Part shown: piece after piece, positions 11,907 through 20,981 of the stretch
Layout of the letters: each line of letters starts with the position of its first letter
Position numbering within the stretch: the first letter of the stretch is position 1
Assembly (NCBI GenBank): GCA_025526935.1
Contig: JAHLKD010000042.1
Span: forward strand, 186,001 to 250,000
Length of the DNA stretch: 64,000 nt
Direction of reading: 5' to 3'
From: Cladochytrium replicatum
Lineage: Eukaryota; Chytridiomycota; Chytridiomycetes; Cladochytriales; Cladochytriaceae
Translations under genes and position numbers: made by a program
The notes under the pieces: generated by a model
What the model saw: only the letters and a program-made list of their open reading frames with translations
Database searches by the model: none
Told to the model about the DNA's origin: nothing

Positions 11907-13190
11907 TCAAAGCTCAACTTTGATTTCACCACTCCAAGCTGTCCGCAACTTCTCCATCTCTGCACGCCTCAGCTCCGGCGTCCTTGGCTGACATGTACAG
12001 GAGCGCTTCGACGTCTGTCGACACCGCCGATGTCGCTTCGTCGAGCACACAGAAGCGAGAATGGTGGTAAAACATCCGTGCAAGCTGGACCTCCTACAAA
12101 CAAAAAGATAAAATATCAACTCCTTTGTTTCACACGGTGCTTGGGTTCAGTTTTACCCCCCGAGAAAACCTCCTTCCACTCCTTCACGGCGTCCCAGCCG
12201 TCTTCGCGCGCGCTATACATGTAGTCTTCAACACCTTTGCGAGATCAGCGTCGGTCTTGCCCGCGGGCGATCATGTCGGCGTGGCGGGAGTGCAGGTAGA
12301 TCACCTGGTGGGCGCTGTGGGATGTAGAAGATTTCCTTGAGGCTACTCGGACGCGGCGCTGTCAGAAGACCGCGAAACACTGGCAACAACCCGGCAAGGA
12401 TCCGGAGAATTGTGGTCTTTCCGGATCCGTTTGGTCCCGTGATCCTCAGGTGGTCGCCCGCACGCGACTTGAACAGGTCTTTGGCCATTGGACAGGACAG
12501 TGTCACCGCAGGCCTTAGGACGGGGGTGCAGTCAAATTAATTCGATACCCAAAACATAAATGCAATAATACAAAGATTCGAAAATTGAATTCATTCGTTT
12601 TGGATTCTACTCCCAGTCGTTTGGAGTAGGTGATCTCGCCGTCGATGTGCTCGATCGAGAAACGCTCCTCGACGCTGCTGGAAGAACTGTATCCGGATTG
12701 CTCCTGTGTGTTCAAGTACCGCTCTTGTGAACCGGTAAGCGAAAACAACGAGTTCCCAGAGCTCCTAGTACGAGTACATGATTCCTCCTCCAGCATCCGC
12801 AAGCGACAGCCTATCCAAAAGATAACCCTTACATAAGGAAACCATCTCCACATGACCCACCATCGTTCCCACCTACCTCTTGTTGATCACAAAGTTCTGA
12901 GTCCGCGTCCCAGTCCTCTTATCCGACCCGTCCGCCACCGCCTAAGCAAGCGCCCCTCCCTCGCCCGCACTCGCCGCCAGCTCCTCCGCTACCAAAAGCT
13001 CTGCTTCGCGCTTCGTCCTCCGTCCCGCCAGGTTCGGGAAGAACACCGGGATACTCGCGATCTGGGGCCAACGGCGGGCCAAGGGTAGTTACTGTATCAA
13101 AAAGTCATCAACCATGATCTACGCGATCCGCACGTTGTAGATGTGGTTGATGTGCTTGAGCAGGCGCGTGTATGTGCGGGCCATTTACTT
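11907..13190 (-). pseudogene. Decayed peroxisomal-type (ABCD) half ABC transporter
   Basis: The minus strand carries pieces of an ABCD-family transporter (importers of very-long-chain acyl-CoA into peroxisomes, Pxa1/Pxa2 type) in shifting frames. In order: ARTYTRLLKHINHIYNVRIA (transmembrane domain, about 13187-13127); VFFPNLAGRRTKREAELL (about 13050); MYSYxELWELVVFAYRFT (about 12770); the nucleotide-binding domain with AGDHLRITGPNGSGKTT (Walker A, about 12440), ILRILAGLLPVFRG and FYIPQRP; then in another frame SAREDGWDAVKEWKEVFSGG (signature region), ARMFYHHSRFCVLDEATSAV (Walker B, about 12040); and a C-terminal ELRRAEMEKLRTAW. At least four frameshifts and several stops, plus loss of the switch histidine region, rule out function. 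Some introns remain visible (for example near 12150-12095). Confidence 0.8.
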
Positions 13191-13323
13191 GACCAAAAGT
13201 GAGTACTAGATGAGAAAAGGTTCCGTATTCCGAGACAAAAGTCATCCTTTCAGCAGCTCTAAGAGTGTTTCGCATCCCGTGAAATCCCTTCGCTGCATGC
13301 AAACACCAGAAATTCTGCATTTG

Positions 13324-13455
13324 TCATCCCTCTTCTGGATCGGGGTCGTATTCGATTCGCCGTTTCTTTGCTGCAACCGAATCCTTTGGCTTAGTACTCT
13401 TCGCCTTCTTCTTGGCGACAGGCCTGCCAGTTGTGTCAGAGAGACTTGAAGCCAT
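13324..13455 (-). CDS. Short basic ORF, 43 residues, status uncertain
   Basis: An ATG at 13455 opens MASSLSDTTGRPVAKKKAKS, continues Lys-rich and ends IEYDPDPEEG before a TGA. It diverges from SDH1 by 218 bp. The composition (Lys/Ala, then acidic end) looks like the N terminus of a nuclear protein. A shift of one base at the TGA would extend it by about 22 residues (MTNAEFLVFACSEG). It may be a small gene, the first exon of a broken one, or chance. Confidence 0.3.
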   Translation of the reverse strand: MASSLSDTTGRPVAKKKAKSTKPKDSVAAKKRRIEYDPDPEEG

Positions 13456-13672
13456 TCAAGTCCCCGATCGCCCGATTCCAACAGCTGAATACAATTTAAC
13501 ACAATAATTCTTGACATTAATTCTGTTCTGTGGCTGACATCATCGTTCGTGTCGTCTCGATTGGTGATACAATACTACTACTACCAATACCAATACCTGT
13601 TCTCCTTAGGACGTTTCCATCGTCGTCATTTTCTGTGGCTTTTAGGCTAGAAACGCTCACACCTTTGGAACA

Positions 13673-16043
13673 ATGTCGACCATCTTCTCGGCAGTAAGGC
13701 GCTCTGTAGCCCGTCAGGTCCGTATATCCATCTCTGTCCTGTTAGTGCTGTATCTCACCCTATCGATTTGGGTAGATTCCCATCGGTGAGAATTTCTTAG
13801 AATAATGTTGTGCGGGTTGCGATTTGTTTATGACCATTCTGAACCCAGGTCGCTCCTCTTTCCATACGAGCCGCTCCGTCCGCCAGGTTGCTGGAAACAC
13901 TCCTCTTCGTGCTCAGGCCGCTGAGGTACGATCTGCCGTAACCGATTTGGATTAGTTGGCCTGACTCCTGACCTTCCAACTACAATTTTGCAGTCCCCAC
14001 TTTCCTCCGCATACCCTATCATCGACCACACCTATGACGCCATTGTCGTTGGAGCCGGTGGAGCCGGTCTTCGTGCCGCGTTCGGTCTAGCAAAGGAGGG
14101 CTTCAACACCGCTTGCATTACAAAGCTCTTCCCGACCCGTTCCCACACTGTTGCTGCCCAGGGAGGTATCAACGCCGCCCTCGGAAACATGACAGAGGAC
14201 GACTGGAGATGGCACATGTACGACACTGTGAAGGGTTCGGACTGGCTTGGTGAGGAATGAGGATATTTACGAAATGGTGCCGTTTGATCTGATCATCAGT
14301 AATTCTTAGGTGACCAGGACGCCATTCACTACATGTGCAGGGAGGCCCCGAACACGGTGATTGAGCTAGAGCACTACGGTGTCCCCTTCTCTCGTACCGA
14401 GGAGGGCAAGATTTACCAGCGCGCTTTCGGTGGACAGTCGCTCAAATTCGGAAAGGGTAAGGAATTTCCATAATAGTGTTCATCTTTCCGCGCATCTCAT
14501 GTTTCTTCAGGTGGTCAGGCATACCGATGTGCCGCCGTCGCTGACCGTACCGGCCACGCTCTCCTCCACACTCTTTACGGCCAGTCCCTCCGATACAACA
14601 CCACCTACTTCATCGAGTACTTTGCTCTTGACCTGATCATGGAGGACGGTGTTTGCCGTGGTGTGATCGCGATGAACATGGAGGATGGTTCGATCCACCG
14701 TTTCCGTTCTCACAAGACCGTACTCGCCACCGGCGGCTACGGTCGTGCATACTTCTCGTGCACTTCCGCACACACCTGCACTGGTGATGGAAACGCCATG
14801 GTCTCTCGTGCCGGTCTTCCTCTTCAGGACCTCGAGTTTGTGCAGTTCCACCCTACCGGTATCTACGGTGCCGGGTGCCTGATTACCGAGGGATCGCGCG
14901 GTGAGGGTGGATACTTGCTCAACAGCGAGGGGGAGCGATTCATGGAGAGGTACGCGCCGACCGCAAAGGATCTTGCCAGTCGCGACGTCGTGTCCCGCAG
15001 TATGACCATTGAGATCCGTGAGGGACGTGGAGTTGGACCCGAGAAGGACCACATCTACCTCCAGTTGAGCCACTTGCCCCCGGATGTGTTGAAGCTCCGT
15101 CTCCCGGGTATCTCTGAGACTGCCGCCATTTTCGCCGGCGTCGATGTCACCAAGGAGCCGATCCCCGTTTTGCCCACTGTACACTACAACATGGGAGGTA
15201 TCCCGACCCGCTACACTGGTGAAGTGATCACCCAGAAGGTATGACAGGAAACCATTTTTCTTTATCTAGGATTTGACTTAAATGCCTCGACTCATTCAGG
15301 ACGGCAAGGACGAAATTGTTCCTGGACTGTACGCCGCCGGTGAAGCCGCCTGTGTCTCCGTCCACGGTGCCAACCGTCTCGGTGCCAACTCCCTCCTTGA
15401 CATTGTCGTTTTCGGTCGCGCCGCCGCCCTCCACATCAAGGACAACCTCAAACCTGGCACCCCGCACGCCCCGCTCCCGAAGGATGCCGGCGCCAAGACC
15501 CTCGCAAACCTCGACAAGGTCCGCTACGCCAACGGTGCGATCCCGACCGCGGACATCCGTCTCCGCATGCAAAAGGTGATGCAGAAGGACGCCGCCGTGT
15601 TCCGAACGCAGAGTTCGCTTGAGGATGGCGTCAAGAACATCGACGAGGTTCAGGGATTGGTGCCCGACATGAAGGTGACGGACAGGAGTCTTGTGTGGAA
15701 CTCGGACTTGATCGAGAGTCTGGAGCTCCAGAACTTGATGGCGAACGCTGCGCAGACGATGTACTCTGCCGAGGCACGAAAGGAGAGCCGTGGTGCGCAT
15801 GCCCGCGAGGACTTTAAGGTGCAGTATAAGCTAGCGAAGCACTGTTGTTTTGGTAGGGCGAGTCTCAGGGTGAAACTTTTTGCTTTGTAGGACCGAGACG
15901 ATGCAACTTGGATGAAGCACACATTGTCTTACCACGATGCGGACAAGGGCGGCAAGGTCACGCTTACCTACCGCGCTGTGATTGATAAGACCCTTGATGA
16001 GGCCGAGTGCAAACCGGTCCCTCCCATGGCTCGTGTCTACTAA
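13673..16043 (+). CDS. SDH1: Succinate dehydrogenase flavoprotein subunit
   Basis: Catalytic subunit of respiratory complex II on the matrix face of the inner mitochondrial membrane; oxidises succinate to fumarate in the TCA cycle and passes electrons via FAD to the iron-sulfur subunit. Exons: 13673-13721, 13849-13925, 13994-14249, 14310-14456, 14511-15238, 15300-15818, 15891-16043; all phases close, 642 residues, the usual family length. Residues 1-42 form a matrix presequence ([21 protein letters not shown]). [14 protein letters not shown] binds [18 protein letters not shown] carries the His that covalently holds [23 protein letters not shown] and SASRDVV-type RDVVSRSM hold active-site residues; [12 protein letters not shown] follows. 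Intron 1 is read here as GTATAT...CAG (127 bp); an alternative uses a 10-nt micro-exon (see findings). Confidence 0.97.
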
Positions 16044-17640
16044 AACGTTCCGATTTCCTTGTTGATTTAACAAAATGGGGTGTTGTTGGGATGACACTTT
16101 GTTCATGTTTCTTCTTCGTTTTGTGCTTGTTAGCGTGTTCACTTTTGTTTCCGAGGAAGCTTCTCAAATGAAACATCATGGTTGCTACAGATATATAAAA
16201 ATATTTTACAATATGGAAATTGGAATTGCAGGTGCCGATCGCCTGGTGGTACTAGTGTTTGTATTCGTTGCGGTGGGTCTGTGGCGGAAGAATGCTCTCG
16301 ACGCACGGCAAAGAAGGCAGGTGTGTTTGACAGTTCCGGTAAGGTGTGTCCCATCGCCGCAGCGATAAGGGGGGCAGCAAGACGCCTGGTGCGGTTCCGG
16401 GGACGAAGCCCGAAGAGGCGGGCTGTGGATGCGGAGACGGCCTGCACCGACAAGCTTCCAGCGGAGTCATGTAGTGGGGTGGACACCCTTAGACAAGGGG
16501 TGCCGAAGCCGAATGTAACAAACATAGGCGGATGATGGGTATCATTGACGAAGACGAGGAGATGAGGGCACGATCGATGCCTCACCGGGAAATGAGAAAA
16601 GGGCAAGGCGAGGGCGGCGAACTCCGGATGGATGAGACCCAACCGAGCCGATGCTTCCTAACGAAACCAGATGTGCCCAGGTCGACAAAAGGGCCGCCAC
16701 TGTACAGCTAGCTCCGCATCATTCTCTACCCCTCCGCCACGATCAAAATCGAAAACTTCCCGCATTTTTTCGCGCCGTTGGCACGCGGTTCGAGTCGACA
16801 CGGCTCCTTGCGCAGATTCGTTAAGATGGAAGCCGTTGCGCAGTGGGAGCTTATGCGTGCGATCAAGCCGTCCGGGGGTTTTTTGGAGCCGCGTTGGATC
16901 ACAGAGTAAGGTTCTTGCGCGCGCGGCGGTGGCGGTGGTGGAAAGGGTGTGCTTTTTGTGGATAGAGAGTGTGATGAGAGATATTGCGGCGCGGTGGCGG
17001 GAAACGGGTTGACGGAGGTGGGGTGGGTGGCACTCGCGGAGCGGATTACCATGGCCGAGACCGTGGAGGATGTCCTCGATAAGTGCCGAGGACTGCGGAA
17101 ACCCCGCGGGGAGCTGTTGCGTCTTGTGGAGGTACCGTGGGAACGGGCATATGTGAATCGGGGATCGCGGACCGGGGACCTGTATGGTTTCAGCGATGTG
17201 AGGGCATTGTGCTGGGCCACGTGTGCAAGCTCCTTGTGGATTCGAAGCAGAGCGGGCTGGACATGCGAGCGGATGTCAGCTCGGAGCACAGTGAAGAGAT
17301 GGAGAGACTTGGAGAGAGGCTGTTGGGTACCGGGAAACTCGCAAATGAGAAACCCAGGGTAGGCACGGATACGGAAGCGTGCTATTGCTTGTTTTGCGTA
17401 CATTTGAGGAACGAGAACAAAGATGTAAATGCGAGCAAGGAGTTTCCCATGCAGATTGGACGGTGTTCAAGTTCCTTTGTGAAGTTTAACGCAGACGCCG
17501 AATCAGAGCGTAGACGACATTTTTTTTTATTCTTTTGCGAGTTATTTTGCAAAGAGTTTTTTTGGATGCGCTCCGTGATTTGTTTTTCTGGCCCTGAGTA
17601 AATCTCTACACTACACATAAACAACCACTCCCTAATCTGG
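16044..17640 (+). pseudogene. GC-rich region with broken coding segments, unknown gene
   Basis: After the SDH1 3' UTR (to about 16230) the DNA becomes GC rich and shows protein-like segments in several plus-strand frames. These include CIRCGGSVAEECSRRTAKKA (16264-), MMGIIDEDEEMRARSMPHRE (16527-), IKIENFPHFFAPLARGSS with KMEAVAQWELMRAIKPSGGF (16740-16900), then after a possible GTAAG...TAG intron CDERYCGAVAGNGLTEVGW to VPWERAYVNRGSRTGDLYGF, and a shifted frame GIVLGHVCKLLVDSKQSGLD to about 17360. The long antisense frames are shadows. At least one frameshift near 17190 is not explained by splicing. I do not recognise the family; a decayed gene is most likely, with an unannotated multi-exon gene as the alternative. 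Confidence 0.35.
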
Positions 17641-17673
17641 CAGTTGCTACGTTCAGTCGGTCACTTCACACAA

Positions 17674-18039
17674 TTATGCTGGATGACCACATACAACTCC
17701 GCAACTCAAATCGGCACCCTGAACCTGTTGTCCCTTGACACCGATGCACTCACACAGTCCAAACCTTGCCAAGAAATGAGTCACTTGCTCAATCCTTTCG
17801 CATTTGATCAAGGAATCGTCCTCGTCTGATAATGCCTTTAATCCCTGGGTTCCGCTTTTTCGAATGAATTGGCTGTGGTCGGTGCAAATGTCTGTGAATA
17901 ATTGCCCCGAACTGATGGATTCATTTGAAAATACCAAAATTGTAAATCTGCATGAAATGCTTTTGCTGCACCGATAGGATTGACTGTCTAGCCCTCCAGA
18001 TATATCCGATTCTGAGGAATTCATTCTATCCACATCCAT
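17674..18039 (-). CDS. Hypothetical 121-residue protein
   Basis: From the ATG at 18039 a frame opens MDVDRMNSSESDISGGLD and reads through ISCRFTILVFSNESISSG and IKCERIEQVTHFLARFGLCE to a stop at 17674. The residue mix is protein-like and the frame stays open to 18096 upstream. It diverges from the zinc-finger gene at 18150 with only about 110 bp between starts. I do not recognise it; it could also be the antisense of an untranslated leader of the zinc-finger gene, because a perfect GTAAGT donor lies on the plus strand at 18098. Confidence 0.35.
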   Translation of the reverse strand: MDVDRMNSSESDISGGLDSQSYRCSKSISCRFTILVFSNESISSGQLFTDICTDHSQFIRKSGTQGLKALSDEDDSLIKCERIEQVTHFLARFGLCECIGVKGQQVQGADLSCGVVCGHPA

Positions 18040-18149
18040 AACAACTTCCCTGGCTGAACTGCGTGTCCCTTGGCTGCTGCGACAACGCTGTGCCACCGTA
18101 AGTTATGACCCTCACCGCTTCCCCACACCATCGCTGACAGTCGTTAGCA

Positions 18150-18768
18150 ATGCAAGACAACTCGGCAGATGCAGAAATAGCAAGACGAATTGCCCAGGAG
18201 CAACTGGGCGCGGACTTCGGGTTTGCGGTCGAACCGCGGAGCGACTGTGTTCACTTGGCACTCGTATCGAACAATACTGATGGAGTTCAGAAGAGTGTTG
18301 GTGAGTGAAGGCCCTCACAGACATCTGATTGCCACCAACCGCAACTTATAGAACTGAACTCTTGCTCCAAATGTTCCGATCCGTCTGAAAACTGGATTTG
18401 TCTATCGTGCACGAGTTGCTTTTGCTCACGGTTGAGATGCTTGGAACTCCAAATTACTGATCAGTGTCTCATCTGCCTTCCACATTTTTAGCTATGTGAA
18501 TGGACATATGTTGGAACACTCAACAGTTGAGCAACCAGATCATGTCGTTGCGTTGTCGCTATCCGACATGTCGGTGTGGTGCTTTGCTTGCGACAGCTAC
18601 GTTCGTGATGGGAAGAAGGGATCGGGAAAACTTACAAAGTTACACAAAGCTGCGTACGTTGCAAAGTTTGGAGAAGAGCCATCAAGGAAGGTGCGCTTCT
18701 CAGATGATGACCACGACGGGAATGGAAGTGCGAGCGGTAGTGGTGGCGGATCCAGCTCGTCACAATGA
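18150..18768 (+). CDS. Small stand-alone UBP-type zinc-finger (ubiquitin-binding) protein
   Basis: Exons 18150-18300, 18352-18430 and 18492-18768 join in frame into 168 residues. Residues 52-115 form a ZnF-UBP domain: CSKCSDPSENWICLSC, then CFCSRYVNGHMLEH, HVVALSLSDMSVWCFACDSY. The paired CxxC, the RYVNxHMLEH zinc/ubiquitin-pocket histidines and the SVWCFACDSYV end match the domain of HDAC6 and USP-family enzymes, which binds the free C-terminal GlyGly of ubiquitin. There is no deacetylase or protease domain, so this is a binding module with an acidic/Ser-Gly tail. It may act as an adaptor in ubiquitin or aggregate handling (inference). Both introns (51 and 61 bp) flank the first zinc half-site. 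A 5' UTR intron (18099-18147) may precede the ATG. Confidence 0.85.
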
Positions 18769-18920
18769 TTTTCGCTTGTATTTGAACAGCGAGTTTTTTG
18801 TTTATTGGAGTGCAATGCTGAATATGAATTGTGAATGATGTTTCAGCGCTGATTCTAAAGAAGTGACGTCGCCGAGAAGATGTCGAGTTTCCCCAGATGG
18901 TTCTGGTAAAAACCAAGATC

Positions 18921-19980
18921 TTACTCTGCTTCCCCTGGGTGGATTTTCGTATTCTGGTCCTGCCGTGGGACATACTTCGGCTGCGCTTCAACTTCTTCAC
19001 TTCTTTCTTCCCCAGAAATTTGCAATACTTCGTACACGTTACTTCTCTCGTCTTGTCTGACCACTCCACTACTTGTGTAATCACTGTAACCGCTCCCAAT
19101 TGCGGTTGTTCTGACACCAACAACCGTACAAAGCAGAAACCCGCCAGTCAAGCATGCAATGATCGAGACGAAGACCCATAGATTCCAGACTAGACAGAAT
19201 GGGTCGGTATGAATGAAAGCGACAGAAGGGAATTAAGACACTCCGAGAACGTGAGGACCTTCGAGAACGAACCACTGTCTAACATATGAGAGCTTTTTGA
19301 CGAGGTTGCAAGAGGGACTCTTCTTTGACATGGTGCAGAGTGGCAGATTGTCTGGTTGTTCGTAAGTAGTTTGCAATAGCGTGAAGGAAAGCTCACCAGA
19401 GAATGGGCCCAGAAGAACGAGGCAGTAGTCGTTATCCGCGTCTTTGAGGGGAATCGAAATCGATGACGTGAGGGGAGGCGATACAAGGTAGAGAGGAGCC
19501 AGATCGAGAGGCAGGACGAGACCAACTCGAAGTGATTCGAGCGCTTCGAGAGTTCGAACCGCTGAGAGCGAGCAGGGATGGGATGTGTTTGCTGAAGTTA
19601 CGTCCTGTTCACTGAAAGGAAGGCGTCCGAAGCGGAAGGAAGGGAGAAGTGAGCGAAAGTGATGGGTTGTGCAGTGCCGGGTTCAGGACCCGGGTAATCA
19701 TGGTGCGGTCACGAAGAGGAAAACTTTTGGACGAGGAAAATACCTCCCCCGGAAAAAAGGGGCAGTTGATGGTGTTGCCGATGATGGCAGCACGGTTCCC
19801 TCAGAATTTGATGCATCGACGTACTCCTCGCCATCCTCGACTCCGGACTGTCACACTTAGAGCGAGATTTTGTACGCGAAAGTGTAATTCGCCTCCGAAG
19901 ATATCGATGCACTGGATGGAAGCTGAATCTTTCCATGTTCTGAAGGAGATTAGCTATGGGATGGTGGCTGCTTTAAGGAA
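18921..19980 (-). pseudogene. Decayed paralogue of the 20982-22523 membrane protein
   Basis: Minus-strand pieces align in order with the intact neighbour. IDIFGGELHFRVQNLALSV (about 19920); a piece ending FPLRDRTMITRVLNP matches FPLEDRTVVTRTLRP; PITFAHFSLPSASDAFL matches PITFIRFSLPSASDAKL; ALESLRVGLVLPLDLAPLYL; DADNDYCLVLLGPFSGELSF matches DADPDYFLVLLGRVSGVLSF; CTMSKKSPSCNLVKKLS matches CTLSKQTPTCNLSDKVS; then a helix NLWVFVSIIACLTGGFLL and a tail with PKYVPRQ. Frame changes occur near 19590, 19280 and 19200, with stops in conserved stretches, and the N-terminal helix was not found. I call it a pseudogene, although unusual splicing could rescue part of it. Confidence 0.65.
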
Positions 19981-20000
19981 GTTTGAGGTGCCCCTCTGAG

Positions 20001-20790
20001 TCGCACATAAATCTGTTGAGGACAAACGGAGCACACTTTTGGCAGTGTGTTTCCCACGGATGTCTTCCGATGGATTCTGGTTATGCCCGGCACGGGGCCA
20101 ACGGACTCAAGCTTAAGTATTCCCGCCGTTCACTTCAGGAGTACGGCCCAGTTTGAACTGATCCTCTTATTTATAACTATGGACGAGGGTGCTCCAAGCT
20201 CGGCCGTGTCCTCACATTCTGTTTGATAGCGCTGTGCCAATCTGTGGTGTTGAGACGCTGGATTGGCGGAAAGCGAGTTGTTAAAATTGATAAGTACTGA
20301 GGGTGCGTCGGAGAGGTCAAACAGAGCGGGACTGTCGATGTGCTAGGATGGTCGGAATGGAGTTCGTATGTGTGAGCACGCATGGACTGGGTGAATTATG
20401 CGGGAAACTAGTTCGCTTGAGTGGTGGAAATAAGGTGGGATCTAGAAGTTCGGTGGGCCAAGAGAGCGATGGACCATGCAAGCCGAGTGGGGAAAGGTGC
20501 TTTATGGTGCCTTGAGCTGAGGTCGGAGGAGTGTGATTGGCGGTGCTTCCAGCAATGATCACCTTTACTCATTCTAGAATGATGATAAACAGTGGGCTTG
20601 AACTGATGCATTCAAACAAAAGGGAGAATTCAGACGATGTTGCCGCTCTGGGAAAGTTGCATGCGGATGAAGAACTGTAAGAAGCAGTTGGGCCTCACTG
20701 CTGTCCGTCGCAATGGTGAGCCTGTTAACAGAAAGGGAGTAATAGGACAAGTTCATAGTGGCGACCTCTCTTGGCATGTACATGCTCACC
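20001..20790. other. Intergenic stretch without recognisable genes
   Basis: Open frames on both strands are short and low in information. I see no homology to the neighbouring genes except at the right edge, where the ABCD tail relic begins. Confidence 0.4.
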
Positions 20791-20945
20791 ATCAAACCCG
20801 CCTCCAACTTCAACCTCCAAGCTGAATTTGACTTCATATCTCCAAGCCGTGTCCGCAACTTCTCCGTCTAAGCAAGCGTCTCCACTCATCTCAGCTCCTC
20901 CTCCGCCCCGTCGTCAGTCCCGATCCTCTCGATCAAGATTCAAGG
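20790..20945 (-). pseudogene. Relic of an ABCD transporter C terminus (second copy)
   Basis: The minus strand reads ILIERIGTDDGAEEELR, a stop, VETLA, a stop, TEKLRTRLGDMKS. This parallels the C-terminal ELRRAEMEKLRTAWSGEIK of the ABC relic at 11907-11990, and the two stretches are also alike at DNA level over roughly 70 bp. Two in-frame stops show it is dead. Nothing of the nucleotide-binding domain was found between here and 20982, so only the last few dozen codons survive. Confidence 0.55.
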
Positions 20946-20981
20946 GATAATAGTATATTTCAAAGAAAGTGACAGATAAAT

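Noticed and set aside
16726-17403. Minus-strand 225-residue ORF
   Set aside because: Low-complexity Ser/Arg/Pro sequence in GC-rich DNA, no start context; plus-strand segments look more protein-like.
19545-19575. tRNA-like B box (GAGTTCGAACC)
   Set aside because: No cloverleaf, A box or terminator around it; it lies inside the membrane-protein pseudogene.
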